A DNA stretch of 64,000 nucleotides from Rallus limicola (Eukaryota; Chordata; Aves; Gruiformes; Rallidae), in the NCBI GenBank assembly GCA_022605955.1, contig JAKCOZ010000001.1, positions 35,017,646-35,081,645 of the forward strand. Direction: 5' to 3'. The notes beneath the pieces are model-generated. The model was not told the origin of the DNA. It was given only the letters and a program-made list of their open reading frames with translations, and ran no database searches. How positions within the stretch are numbered: the first letter of the stretch is position 1; every line of letters begins with the position of its first letter. The position numbers were made by a program, and so were the translations under genes. Shown one piece after another: positions 13,409 to 26,251 of the stretch.

Positions 13409-13543
13409 AGTCACATCTTGAAACTGGAGGCGCATAGCAGAGCCTGCTGGCTGTGGTCGGCTGGTGATCTCTAGTATGGTTCTTAACAGAATGTCTAGCA
13501 GGCTATTTACAATCACATCAATTTCTTCCAGAACAGATTTTTC
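13409..13543 (-). CDS. DOCK4: DOCK4 exon w13: helical region, LLDILLRTILEITSRPQP
   Basis: 135 bases, 45 whole codons (frame-neutral). It contains EKSVLEEIDVIVNSLLDIL, RTILEITSRPQP and RLQFQDVT. The SRPQP stretch and FQDVT ending are DOCK4-like; the corresponding DOCK1 and DOCK2 region reads quite differently (LLRTVNRTVI-like). Acceptor TTTAAG, with an A rather than a pyrimidine at -3, and donor GTAAGT. Confidence 0.96.
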
Positions 13544-15742
13544 CTTAAATAATAAATAAAACATTTAAGATTTTACAATAGGAAGATGATGACAGGCATA
13601 TTTCTTTTGATGTAATTTTAGAAACAAAATATAACTTTACTATGAATGTTATATCCAAGAAACAAGGACTATTCTCTAAACAAGGTATTGTTTAATTCTA
13701 CTGATCTTTTTCTAACAGCTTTCTATTAATTACATTGTATTGAAATATAGAGGCCAGTTACGGGCTGACCTTGAATATGCAAGCATTCATCAAATTAGCA
13801 GAGCTCTATTTTCAAGGTAACAGTGTTTAGAAGAAAGCCATATATAATATACAAGAACTTTTCAGGCAAGACTTTTTAGGTAACACCCATACATTTTCCA
13901 GGAAAATTGCCAAGAGGCTTAAATTCCAAAAAGTAGAGATCTGTTTTCACACTTTGAAACTATCACCAGAAACAAGCAGATGGTGCTCAACCTTCAAGAC
14001 CTGCTTCAGCAGTAACGACCAGCTACATTGCTTCCCATCAACTCAGTAGCACAAACAAATTAGTCATTTATGTAAGCCTACAACTGCTTGTATGCCACAT
14101 CAACGCAAACGAACCAAAGTGTTCACCACCAAAAGAGACCATGAATACCTTAACATGTGTGAAAACACTTGATGAAGTAAAGTTGTAGTTACTTTTCCTT
14201 TTCAAAATCAGATGGAAAATTGTTTTCCCTGCTTCAACAATGTTTTCTGTCTCCACCGCAGCAGACACCATCTTAATCTGAGTGAATTTATCCACATAAA
14301 CATTTCTTCACGGAAAGATACACTTCATAACCAAATGCACACAACCAAACTAAAACTCAGCTGACAAACAGATCATTTAACTCCGTTGACATCAAGGTGT
14401 AGGAGTGATTTATTTTTTTTACCTTCCTACACAGTCAAAGCATATGATTTGGAACAAACGTCAAAATTTCTGTTTTGAGTCAAGATAAGCCTAGTGTCAT
14501 GGCCATGTTCTCTGCCACTTTGTCTAGTATCAAACAACTTTTAACTGTGTTACTTATAAAGACAGATAGAATACAGTGCATTTAGGAACTGTATCAGCCA
14601 TGAGAACTCTTTAAGGTCTTCTCTGACCTAAATGATTCTATGATTTATGACTCATGTACAAGCTACTATTAGAACGGCCAATAACCCTAATTTTCAAACC
14701 TGACTGACTGCAAATTCACTTGTTCCCTCAACCCCTAAATTATCTTAATTACCACGGAAAGAATGAAGTTCTGAACTGATCCACAAAAATCATATGAAAG
14801 TCACCAAGTTGTTAATATTTTTTATGACTCAAATACTACTAAAAATAGCAGCTGCATATCCTGAATATTGGAGTTTTTTATATAGACATTCAATTGTTAT
14901 TGTCTACAGCTCTCACTTGATGACTCCAAGTGAAAGATGTCCTGAAATTAAGACCAAACATATAAGCCATTCTCTCCCAATCAAAAAAAAACAGCTATGC
15001 TTTACCATCTATCACTTTATCTTGTGATGAGGTATTACACTAATTCCAGAGCAGATGCAATGAAAATGTTCTTATAATGCCAAAGTTGCAAGCCGCGTCT
15101 GTATGCAATCACTGTTGGAGCAACTTTAATTGATGACAGTTTTATGAAGTGAGGAAACACATAAAACATCTTGCTCATGCATTACAATGGAATGTATGCT
15201 GGCCTTGATACTTATGTAATGTACCAACTACAGGCAATGTTAATTTTTAATCGTCTTATAACCCTTTGCCCATCAGCACTTACCAGCATCTTCATATCTG
15301 CACTGCACCTATCTAAGTCAGCTCTCATACTCACCTTTTACAGAGGGAATTTGCAAACAAAACCATCAGAAACTGGTCACAAAGTTTAATACCCAACAAC
15401 CAAGTGAAATGCCCCTTGTAATACTCTTACCAATCTATATCAACTCAGTGTCCCCTACAGATTCAAAACAGAGAATACCTCTAAAAGAAAGTAGACATTT
15501 CTTTCTATCAAAGAAAACACTGAAAAAGCATCAAAGCTTAGCAGGACACTGCACTACAATTAAAATATTCTTGTGTAGGAAGAAAAGGCTCATGAGAAAT
15601 CAAAACTACACTTTTGTATAGAATCATTACATAGAAAACTCTTTAAAACTGACTTGGTCAAGGTCCAGTTTGTGTCATTAAATGTCATCGAGCCATATAA
15701 AGAAGTTCAACACCTTGTGGATGTGACATGGTGTTTACTTAC
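13544..15742 (-). other. DOCK4 intron w12-w13 (2.2 kb)
   Basis: Phase 0. It contains a short CR1 3' tail at about 14.60-14.65 kb. Otherwise AT-rich with nothing recognised. Confidence 0.75.
14600..14650 (+). mobile_element. CR1 3'-tail relic
   Basis: 'ctttaaggtcttctctgacc' followed by 'taaatgattctatgattta' resembles the last 40 or so bases of CR1. Only the terminal part is present. Confidence 0.6.
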
Positions 15743-15870
15743 TGAGCTGTTCTTTTTGATGAGGCAAAATATGTTGCTAAGGATACGTGCACACATGATA
15801 AGGTCCTTCTGCTCTTGTAAGTGCATGTGGAGATGATGTAAAACTACTGGAAGAAGAATATATCGAGAAT
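15743..15870 (-). CDS. DOCK4: DOCK4 exon w12: helical region, ILLPVVLHHLHMHL
   Basis: 128 bases: AT completing Asp, then 42 codons ending at a codon boundary. It contains SRYILLPVVLHHLHMHLQEQ and MCARILSNIFCLIKKNSS. The ILLPV segment corresponds to the ILLPVI-TKEL part of DOCK2. Acceptor TTTTCCAG, donor GTAAGT. Confidence 0.96.
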
Positions 15871-18800
15871 CTGGAAAAAATGAAAAATTTTATGAGCATG
15901 AGCTTCTCGTAGAATCATTTAATTTTAATACAGACATAAAATGTGCTTTCGGTTCAAAACAGCACTTCTGATAATCAGAAGCTTTTACTTGCTGTAGCCA
16001 ACATTTTTGATAAGCAGAAGCTTTTACTTCACAATCGTAACATCCTAAGGCAAATATCTGTAGAATAAAGAATATGCTGGAAGTATCTCATATCATCAAT
16101 GGAGAAAAACTGCACTGTGTGGAATATACTGTATATAACAGAAAATTCTATGTATTTATTGAACTCTCATGCAAGCACCCACTTAGCACAGTAATACTTC
16201 TATTCAAAAATAATGTGAAATTTTGCTATAGTGTTTCCTGCCATGTGACAGAATCCCTTTGCAAGCCAAAGTCACAACAGACTTCATCTTGAACTTATGT
16301 TATTCTGGAAATGAGTTTTACTTTACAGACAAGCATTCCTCTCAGATTTCTTCCATGATTTTAAGTTTTCCAGATTCCTCACTTGTACTGACTACGAGCA
16401 ATGTAGTCTGCTGGTACCTACATAAAATGATTTGCCTTTCCTCAATTTCATTTTAGAAACAGCTCTTTGGTGCTATTTTCAGTGCTCAGTTCTCTCAAAA
16501 TTATGCAAGAACTTCATTAATATGTTACTTTTTTTGCTGCTTCTTCTTATAGTTTAAAACAATGTTAAATGGAAGAGCCCTAGTACTTACACTTATGATA
16601 ACACACTAAACACCTATTTACAACTTGATAAATGGAATGGGTGTTTTCTGTTTTTTATTTGTTGTTGGTTTTAGATCTTTTCCCTGATTGAGAAACGATG
16701 TTCTCACAGAAGGTACTTGAATCATTTCCTCTATTAAAATTTTAATTATGATTATATGCTACATTATCTAAATATATTAATCTACTCAGTTCATTCATTA
16801 ATGTAATTATTTCCCAAAAATTGAGTTTATCTAGCTGGAAAATTACTCCTTTAAAATAATTTTACCAAGTACATACTGTTCATGGATTAGTCTTTCTATA
16901 AACACTTTCTCCCTCAAATACTTCCTCTATTTTTTCCATGAGAGAAAAAAAGGCGCATTCTGAAATTTGATTTGTTGAATGCTTCTTTCATTAACTGAAA
17001 TACAGCATTCATCTTTTTTTTCTCTATTATTTCCTTCTTTTCATTGTCCAGTTAACTCTACAATACCAAAAAAGTCATCAAGACAAGTTGATTTGTACAC
17101 AGTATTTAAGGTTGGTTTTGGTCTGCAGGTGCCTTGGTAGGTTTTCATCAGGACTGGCCTCAGAGTTAACATTTGCCTATAGCACTGCAGCTGGCCAGAA
17201 TCATCTCAAGCAAACTAAGGAGGCATTTTCTTTTTGTCTACCTAAAAAACAGAAGCTCAAAAAAGTGTTGCCTTGGGCAGTCTGAGATGTCAAGTATGCA
17301 TAGCTGCCACTGACCCATCCATGGCAAGATCAATAGGGTCAAAAGGAATGTGAGCGGGAAGAGGGTGGATGTGTAGACCTATGGTTAGGCAAGTGCCAGT
17401 TTCTGATCACCAACACTGAATCTGCTTATCAATTACCGATAGATGAAAAAACAGAACTAATGCCTTTAGCTGATGCAAAAAAAATCAGGCCTCTCCATTC
17501 CTATAAAAAAAAAGTCCTAACCTCTAGGTTACAGGGAATGGCTCCTTTTCTCTTCATTCTGTTAAGATTTACACGTACTGAGTTCTTCACTATCTGGTCA
17601 TCCATCTTCAAGAGAAGAGATGAAGGGTTCGCTGTGTAAACCAGCCTGTGGCTCTGTTCTTGTACCCTCCTGGCAGGCAGGAAGCTGAATCTAGGCTGAC
17701 AGAGCATTGAAAATGGTCTTCCATTCCCATGCAAATGCTCAAATCACTACCCCACAGCTGTCAGGGAGCAGTTTCTTACAGGTGTGAGCCTTACTTATCC
17801 TTTGGGCCACTGGTCCTCTAAGGAATGTAGGTCCTCTGTTGAAGCTACAACTCCTTCAGCCCAGAGGTGAGCAATAAACAGGAGCCGTCATGTACCAATG
17901 TATTTCTTCTTGATTAACATTAGGCAGCTTTCCGATGAGCACACATGGGGTTTGGTACCTTTTCTGTGGTGCTCACCACTCTGTACACTGCTTACATGTA
18001 AGAGGAGCATTATGAACTCCATTTTGAAGAGCAGAGAATATATGTGTAGCAACACTTGTAAGCAGCCAACTTTTACATATAATACGGCCTGAAGCTCTCA
18101 GGCAAAACCAAGCATCCTCATTCAATTGTTTCAAGAGCACCATTATTGCAAAAGCTCCATAAAATGATCAGGAAGCTTTGTTTTACCAAGACCAAGCAGA
18201 CTAGCAAACAGTGTCTTACCACGCCTTGCAACTATGCATAGGAGGGAACAGTGCCAGTTACTGAATTAACCACCAGTATCACAGCCTTAGGTATATTCCT
18301 CATAAATTTATAATATAAACAAATCTCTGTCTTGACCCTTTTATGTGGAGAGATGTAGTGGCATTACAGGAGAGAAGAGCTGGCATATTCACATCTGAAC
18401 CACACCAAGAATTATGCGAGAATGTTTGGGGAAATACACTTGTCTTGGACTATTCTTTTTCTTAAAATTTTTCAGCTGCAATGTCAGCCGCTGTATGTAG
18501 AAAAATTAATGAGCACAAGGAATGGTGCAATAATCACAACACAGAGCCATCAGTCACTGTCCTAATTTTTCTTCTATGCAGGAAGCCAAATTAGCTGACT
18601 GTTTAAAATGCTAACACTTGCCCTTTGCAAATATTATACAGAATGAGAGGAAAAAAATCTTGGCATAGAGCTTTTCAAGTACATGCCTGGCATAATTAGA
18701 AAGAGAGACCACTCTGGGCAATCCTTGTGACTTTCCTATGGAAGCTATATTAATGTTTAATATTTAACCCATAGCTCAACTTTTCCCCTTGCTTTTCATT

Positions 18801-21800
18801 TAGTGGTAGAGCACCTGCACAGACATACAATATTTTTTTTTCCTAGTGTATTTTAAAGATTAATTTCAGAAAGATAATATTCATTTCAATGACTATGTCT
18901 GAACAGATGGTCAAAACTTCAGCCTGCTTGGAAACACAATTAGCGTCATTGAACAGTGTAAACAAACAAACCACATTCTTGAACAGTAAGAAGCAAGGAA
19001 GGTGTCTTTTGGTTTTGATAGCTTTACATTGGAAGAACCTCTGGACTTGAGCGGGATAGGAGAAGAAAATGCCTAAGCCAAATGAACAGCTATCCCTGCA
19101 ATTCCAAACCCGAACATATATGCCTGCTCTACAACTTTGTGGACATGTAACTCTTCAGAAGAGTCAGTTTCAAAACTTCCATGAGGAGCTGTTTTCAGTT
19201 GAAAGAAAAAAATAATAAAAATGCCTGTAGTACAGCAGGAAAACACAGGTATGGCTGAGAAAGTCCTCCCTTGGCCTAAAATAGAGCCACAGAATCATTT
19301 GCAAAGCTGGTGCAAAACACTATCTGCTCTCCACTACAGAGGTACTAACTCAGCTGAATTTTTGTATGAAATATACCTACGTATGCCTCCCCACAGGTGC
19401 CTACAGAAGCACAAGACCACAAAGAACTCCAAAGAATAAGGTATTACTGTGGAAGACAAATTAATAAGTACTAATTAACCTGGAAAAGATCCTGGAGTAC
19501 ATGAAAGCAGCACTACAGACCAATGTGTAAAACCTTTATGTTTTGGGGATCTTATTATTTTTTTTCCCAAATCTGTATTAAAATGTAAAGTTTAATACAT
19601 TTTAACTGAATTTAATTCTGGATTTGTAACAACAATTTCTATAATGATAGGCTTTTTGCATTTTTAAAGCCATCAATTAACTTGCAATGATTACTGAGAT
19701 ATCTTAGAAGTTTCATTAAAGAAGCTGAGTCTTTTGAAAAAATGATGGAGTAAGAGGGAGATCATAATACATAGCTTCTAGAACTAAACTTCCTATTCAG
19801 TTATTAGTATCTTTTCCTGAACTTGCCAAAAACTTTTTTTTCATTCCCATAGGAAATACAAAGGACAATATCCCTTCCACAAGCCAGTTTAAAGATATTA
19901 CATTATTCTCACTGTGTCAGAAATTCATCTCCAAATGACTACTGAAACATATTGTTTCCTACATGTACACCTCCTGTGATATACTGAATGCAATTTTTAG
20001 ATGAACTCATTCACAAAGACAGACTGAAGTAAGTGGTCAAGCTCAGAAAGAAAATTGAGAAATAATTATCACTTTTCTAATCTATTAATAAAAGATTTCA
20101 GTATAAAATCAGAAAACAACAAAAACCATAAGTTATAGGTAAAATAAATACATAAAACTTTACATTCGAAGTAAATTAAAGGAACACATGAAGATGTCTT
20201 TAAAACATCAACTCGGGACTTTTCATAGTTTCATTATATATCATATATAGATTACCATATGATATCCACAGAGCAAATGGTCAGAGAACTGAAGCCTATT
20301 TGTTTTGAGCAGTTTGCTTCACTACAAGGCAAAGTCCTACCCAGCTACTCATGCGCAGAGGTCCAAATCCTTATATGCTGCCTTGTAAGAACATTCTCCA
20401 TGTGGTAAGGAGCTGCACCACAGATTATAACTGGGCTAAGACACAGGCTTTATCAATATGGGATTTCCTTTTTTTAGAACTTTACCTCGGAATGTAAGCT
20501 CTCTTCTGGTAATTGGTGTCTCTGATCAGTGGTGATTCCAAGAAAACTCATCCTCTTTGGAGGAAGTAAAGCTTACCCACCTCATGTTTTTATAACTATT
20601 GAATTTGCAAGCTCAAAGGAGTGCCCTTAGAGAAAAAAAGAATTATTGGTGTTCTGTTAATTCTTTAACCATGTCAGAAGAGCATGGTTCAAGATGTACT
20701 TCTCTATTATGGGCCTTAACTCTTCTCCACAAAACAGATTTAATTCTTCCCCAAAGCAACTTAGAATAACAGTTAATGTATAGAATACAACAAACAAGAC
20801 TGCTAGATTACTGATGTAGCAAAAATGACAAAGGTAGAAAATCTTTTGGGTACAGGCATATGTAAGGTCATCAATTTGACTGTTGCACAAGTATGTACAG
20901 GGATGCGTCCAAAGAGTTACACCCAAAAGACTGAAAGAAAGGCCAAAAGGAAAAAAAGAAAACAAACCAAAAAGCTAGTCTTTATCAGCAGGAAAAACTG
21001 TCATCTGTTTCTTTTTAGACACCCCATGTAGTGTGCTATGAGATGTGGCATTAAATAGGGAAAAACAGAAGTAAGGCCGTAACACCCACTAACTTTTCAC
21101 AGAAGCTAGGCAGGTAACAGTGGTTGACACCTGTTAGCATCTCTGTAGTTGTTACCCACGGGAAGAGCTGAAGTTTAAAAATCACTGAATAGAAAAAGGT
21201 TTTAGGCAAGCTATACCAAACCCTCAAAATAGAGCAGTTTTAGACATCCCATCCATGTGTTATCAGTAAATACAATATATAACCTGCATTCTCTAGAGAG
21301 GCATTGACTACATATGAAATTGTGCTAAACCTCTGTGCTCGAGCACCTTAAATACACCTCTGCTTGTCTGATGTTTCATTTTCAACAATATACCAAATAT
21401 ATTGACCAATTTTAGCAAAAACATAGCTTTAGTGTCAGTTGATTTCTGCAGCAGTGGTAGTTAATGTGGTAGTTGCTCAGGCCCTTGCAGCACAAAATGC
21501 TTAAAGCGCCCATGCTAAACTACTCTCATGTGTTTCCAAGCAGGCTCAAGACAACAGAAAATGTTATCTAAGACATGCCCTTCCCATTTTTAAAACATGT
21601 GAATAAATATTTATTTCCTGTGTTCTGCCTAGGTCCAATGTATTAGCTAGCACCACAGCTTTCAGCATTCTTCATCTTCATCTAGGAGACATAAATCAAT
21701 TATTTTCACAGCAGCAAGTCTCAACTTCACATTAGGATGTACAGTATACTCTGCACATCTGCTATAGGAAGAGTGAACTGTCTCCACCATGGAGAATCAC

Positions 21801-22766
21801 AAGGGAAAGGGTAAGCTGTTTTCAGAACCAGAAAAAAGCCAAGCAGCCAGGATCCAGTACTTCTTAGTCTTTTTTTGAGCTCATGCTTTTAAAGTATAGT
21901 CACAGAAAGCATTTAAATAATGTTTTAAGATTTCTTCCTTTATTTTGCAGCATCTTAAAAAATGTATGCATAACTTAGTGGTTTTTGCAGAGCCTTTATC
22001 ACTGAACTGTGTTTATCTTGAATGCCTTAGATGGTAAAAGTTTCTACTGAACTCAATGAGCCAATACCCAAACAGGTCTCAAGAGGGCTTTTGGTGTGTA
22101 AATTAACACTTATTATAATTCTTTAAAACTCTTATATTTTAATTCTTTTATTTCAAAATTATTTCTCAGATTTAATATTTGGTCACTTCTATGTGTTTCA
22201 CTTATGATTCAATGAATGCAAAGAAAGAATGTCAGGTTCACAATCACAGAACAGATTTTTCTCCCCCATAGAAAATAACGATGCAGATAGACATTTTATG
22301 CATCAACTATCACTTGCATTTCTGCAGCCTTTTTATGCTACGTTAAGAAATGGGAGTTCAAAAGTGCTGAATTAGCAAGAGTTACACAAATAAGACTTAA
22401 TGGGCAAGTGACAATGTTTGCTAAACTGCCCTCAAAGGAGACAAAAAGGAAAAAAAAAAATCAATTCAGTAAAGCTTTCTCCTTTATAATGACTTAAAAA
22501 GTACAAGGCAAACTTCTTTCACAGACATATTGCCAGCAGTAGATCAAAGCAAAACTGTATTTTAAGAGCCTTTGTCTCTAAAAAACCAAGCTAAATTTAG
22601 CCAACTGTATTCTTGTAAATAAGCAGCTTGTAGAGAGCAGTGCTTCCAGAGTTTTTTCTTAGGAAGCACTCCTTGGAGCAGCACTATTTCTTTCAGCACC
22701 TGCTGGCCCCTGCACCGTGCACAGAATTCAAGTTCCTTATCTGCAGGCAGCCCAGGGTAACCTTAC
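15871..22766 (-). other. DOCK4 intron w11-w12 (6.9 kb)
   Basis: Phase 1. AT-rich and notable for lacking any CR1 or LTR piece that I recognise over almost 7 kb. It contains a short two-copy repeat near 15.98-16.03 kb. Several plus-strand frames up to 72 codons are open here, but none resembles a known protein. Confidence 0.7.
15974..16032. repeat. Two-copy direct repeat, period 39 bp
   Basis: The word cagaagcttttactt occurs at 15976 and again at 16015, in each case preceded by a gataa-like stretch. It looks like a small local duplication in the 5' part of the w11-w12 intron, counting from exon w12. Confidence 0.7.
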
Positions 22767-22959
22767 CTGGGTTAGCATACAGGTGAGACTCTACAGTTTT
22801 CCCAATACTCTGCAGTTTAACAGCTTGAAGGGACTCATCCCCATGCATGACTGTTGGCAAGCTGCCCAGAGCATCGTGAACCAAATTTGCCACTTCTCTC
22901 ACATCAAAGAGCTTCAAAAGTTCAGAGTACACCGATGGGAATGAGCTGAGAAATACAGC
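22767..22959 (-). CDS. DOCK4: DOCK4 exon w11: helical region, YSELLKLFDVREVANLV
   Basis: 193 bases: 64 codons plus a trailing G. It contains VYSELLKLFDVREVANLV, ALGSLPTVM and LQSIGKTVESHLYANP. This stretch is very close to the mammalian DOCK4 segment as I remember it, and is one of the clearest identifiers in the window. Acceptor TCCTCTAG, donor GTAAGG. The trailing G plus AT of the next exon encode Asp. Confidence 0.96.
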
Positions 22960-23543
22960 CTAGAGGAAAAGGGCAAAAAATGGGCAGTCAGGTATTTCAG
23001 CATAGTTTTGACATTTATGGAATTTAAATAACTATAGAAATTTAAGTAACTTTATAAAAATGCTTGGTTTTACATTTCAAGGGTAGTTAGCAGCTTTAAA
23101 AATGGTCAGATTTTCAGTAGAAATACCCTCACATTCATTAAAGGGGTTACACTTGTGACTATTTTCCTTTATGCAGTATCTAACAACTGTTCATTTCTCC
23201 CAAAGAAAAGTAAAAGTAAAAAGCTCAATTTCGAACAAAAACATTTTTTCTTCACAGATTCTTCATGATCTATGTGTGAGAGGAAATTTTTAAAAGAACA
23301 ACAGAAGCCAGCTGATATCAGAACAAAAAGATTTGAGTGGAATTGTTTTCATTTGCTTTGTTTCAAGGTAGGTAATAAAACAGTCTCCATATCTTCCATT
23401 TTCCAAATAATGAACATTTTTATTTTGTAGTGAGAGAGCACTAGCAGTCTTGATTCACTTCAACAATCTTAAATAAAAATTAAATACAATGAGTATGGAA
23501 ACAAAACACAGAAGGAGAAAAGAGTGCAATGTTAGAGAAAGCA

Positions 23544-24120
23544 TATTGGGTTTGTGTGGAAAGGTTTTGGTAGTGCAGGGGGAGGGGGCTATGGGATGGT
23601 TACTGTGAGAAGGTGCCACAAGTTTCCCCCATGTCCTGTAGAGCCTATGCCAGCTGGCTTCAAGATGGACCCACTGCCAGCCAAGGCCAAACCCATCAAC
23701 AACGGTGGTAGCACCTCTGGGACAATGTATTAAAGAAGGAAAAAAACCCAACCTAGGGGCAGTTTTTGCAGTCAGAGAGGCATGAGAAGATGTGAGAGAA
23801 CTATGCAGACACCAACATCAATGAAGGAGGATGCTTCAGGTCCAAGCATAACATCCCCTGAAGCCACAGTGAGGCAAGTCCATGGTGGTCCATGGTGGGG
23901 CAGATAAACACCTGTAGCACTTGGAAGACCCCATAGCAGAGGCAGATGGATGCCCAAAGGAGGCTGTGACAAGATGGGAAGTCCATGTTGAAGCAGGCTA
24001 CTTGCACACCACAGCAGGTTTGCTGTCAGGACTCTTGATCCCATGGGGGACCCACACTGAAGCAGTCTGGTCCTGAAGGTCTGCACCTTATGCCCACAAT
24101 GGAGCGGTCAGCCGACCACA
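23544..24120 (+). mobile_element. Avian endogenous retrovirus LTR remnant (solo, internally deleted)
   Basis: The stretch starts 'tattgggtttgtgtggaaag' and contains 'aaggttttggtagtgcaggg', 'gccagctggcttcaagatgg', 'aggctgtgacaagatgggaa' and 'gggggacccacactgaagca'. It ends 'ggtcagccgaccaca', which resembles the 3' end of a common bird ERVL-type LTR as I remember it. Compared with that memory, a large part before the end is missing. No retroviral gene is present, so there is nothing functional. Orientation is opposite to DOCK4. The flanks are both gaaa-rich but no clean target duplication is visible. The family name was not verified. Confidence 0.6.
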
Positions 24121-24724
24121 GAAAAGAAGCTAGAACTACATTCCCTTCTTCAAACCCAGCCAACTGAGAAAAGCTACTCATACTTCAAACCTTCTCCACA
24201 CTGGTGTCAGAACAGATGACATGCAGGGTTAAGGCACCGAAGAAGAATTACAAATGTGGTTGTTGATATTATTTTGCTGTGATCTTTTCACTCAATTACG
24301 TGACACCGGATGGAAGAACCACCTCTCTTCTCTGTTCTCTCTGATTTGCCATTTTCTTGAAAGAACAATTTTCTGCACAGTTCTTTCGAGGGTCTTAAAA
24401 ACCTTTGGTTACAGAAACAGTGGAGGAGAACAGTATACGTTTGAGCTGAGAAAGCTGGTAAAACTATGGCACTTAACGTAGAGAGCTGTCTCCTGTATGT
24501 TTTGCCTCAGCTTTGGCACTACTCAGTGTCAGTCATCTCAATAGAAATAAAGATACTGAGTATTAAAATGTACAGTTCACCAAGATGTAAGAGTCTTCTG
24601 TACAGCATGAAAGATCTTTGTAGTCTTTTTGTATGACTAAAATTCTTTACTTCCAATGTGGTTATCCAAACTATAAAGTGTTCAAACTAGAGGAATTACT
24701 TGATTTGTATGCAGCAAAATAATT

Positions 24725-24749
24725 ATTATAATTATGATATAATTATAAT
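24725..24749. repeat. Perfect 11-bp AT inverted repeat
   Basis: attataattat, a 3-base spacer gat, then ataattataat. The two arms are exact reverse complements. It could extrude as a hairpin, but pure A/T palindromes are common in AT-rich introns. Confidence 0.85.
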
Positions 24750-24977
24750 TCAAAATTAAATATTAGAGCTAGGATTATCTTTGCCAAACATGTTTAGGAG
24801 CTGTTGCCATGAAAATTTCACACTACAGGAAAAAAGGCATGAAGATGAGCTGAAAATGCCAGTTTACCCTATCAAATATACTTTTTCTTGCCTGGGAATA
24901 TAGGTAACGACACGCATACATTTTCTATATTGGACATGGAAAGTGGCAATATAAGCAAGGCATGCTTGAAAACTTAC

Positions 24978-25148
24978 TTGCAGTTGGGATAAAGCACTAG
25001 TTCCTTTGCTCTCTTGGGAAAGGAAGAAGCGTACTGACATAAGAAGTTCTTGAATACAGCAGCGAAATTCCTCCTCATTTTGTCCACCAGTGGCAATAGA
25101 GAATAACCTTCGAGACTGAACTATATATTTAAAGATATATTCCTGTGC
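24978..25148 (-). CDS. DOCK4: DOCK4 exon w10: helical region, QSRRLFSIATGGQ
   Basis: 171 bases, 57 whole codons (frame-neutral if skipped). It contains EYIFKYIVQSRRLFSIAT and FRCCIQELLMSVRFFLS, ending SKGTSALSQLQ. The IV-SR-LFS pattern aligns with the FIVRSRTLFS segment of DOCK2, and the GGQNEEEF stretch is typical of DOCK4. Acceptor TTTGTAG, donor GTAAGT. Confidence 0.95.
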
Positions 25149-26169
25149 CTACAAATGTCAAAATCAGAGATAATTCATAAAACAAAACCAGCTCATCTTT
25201 AAATGGAATACAGGCAGTGATTATATCATTCACATAATGACAAAGGTCTGAAATAGGACACCACGTTATTTTTGGCAAATATTCCTATTGAAACGCCAAC
25301 GACATTTCAGAAGCACATACTCAGAGATACTCTTCCCCTGCCTTTCCTAATCTCTGCAAACCCAGGAACACTTGTGTTTTTCCAAACGGAAAACTGCAAA
25401 ATCTCAATGCTGCCCCTCCCCAGCCCCTGCATGCCTTTGGCTACAGAAGCACATATTACATAAACATACAAGGCCAATATAAGAAATAGGTTCAAACTTT
25501 TGAGCTGTGCTTGGAATTCTTCTGCCTGTTAGAAGTTGTTTTCTTGTTAAATGTTAAGCAGATAGTACAAAAAAAAAAATCTTAATTGAAGTTGCAATGT
25601 TGGAATGCAAAAATTAACAATGCATCCCTTTCTTATTAGCAAGACACCTAACAGCAGCATAGAAAAGCAGAGAAGGGCACCATGTTGATATTTTATTTCC
25701 AGACTGCAGCATCTGTCCCACTGGGATTACTGCATGGCAGAACTCAGTCTGACTCCACACTGTGGACTCTTGATGGTACAAAACTAAAGCAACAAGGGTA
25801 ACTAAATCCACCATTTTCAGTAGAATTCTCCAGTGCCAGGACTGAGCCATTAAATCAGCATGCATGTGACCATTAATACTATCAATGCAATCTGTATTCG
25901 ATTTCTTAGATATAACTCCTACTGCATATCCTCATTCAGCAAGGAACACAGAGCTCCAGAGTCCAGTTGCAGCAAGCTCCATTGATCAACTTACTGACAA
26001 AAGGGAAAGGTGAATAAACTGACTGCAATGAAGATGTCTGCAAGTCCCTAGAATTAGTACTATAGTCCTATCACTTCTATGTACTGTGGCTCACTTCCTA
26101 AGGCAAACCCATTAGTACTGTATGATCATATCACTCAAATGTATAATTGCCTTTCAAGATTTTTATTAC
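25149..26169 (-). other. DOCK4 intron w9-w10 (1.0 kb)
   Basis: Phase 0. AT-rich, with an A-rich run near 25.57 kb. No transposon or RNA gene is recognised. Confidence 0.75.
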
Positions 26170-26251
26170 CTTTAGCACTTCCTGTATGTGCTCGTGCAGC
26201 TCCACCTCAGTGACCCGGTCAATATGCCACTTTAGTACTTTTATAAGATCT
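26170..26251 (-). CDS. DOCK4: DOCK4 exon w9: helical region
   Basis: 82 bases: one base completing Arg, then 27 codons. It contains DLIKVLKWHIDRVTEVEL and HIQEVLK. LIKVLKW is recognisable from DOCK4. The middle of the exon (HIDRVTEVELHEH) is the most divergent stretch of the whole set compared with my memory of the mammalian protein. Acceptor GTTCTAG, donor GTAATA. Confidence 0.92.

Larger units (their letters stand above)
22960..24977 (-). other. DOCK4 intron w10-w11 (2.0 kb)
   Basis: Phase 0. It holds the LTR remnant at 23.54-24.12 kb (opposite orientation to the gene) and a perfect 11-bp AT palindrome at 24.73 kb. The rest shows nothing specific. Confidence 0.8.

Noticed and set aside
22693..22944. 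Open frames of 75 to 79 codons on both strands around 22.8 kb
   Set aside because: The minus-strand frame is exon w11 read on into the intron past its donor, and its apparent start codon is an internal Met. The plus-strand frame is its shadow.
23772..24086. A 104-codon minus-strand open frame
   Set aside because: It lies entirely inside the LTR remnant, on the strand opposite to the LTR, and has no domain.
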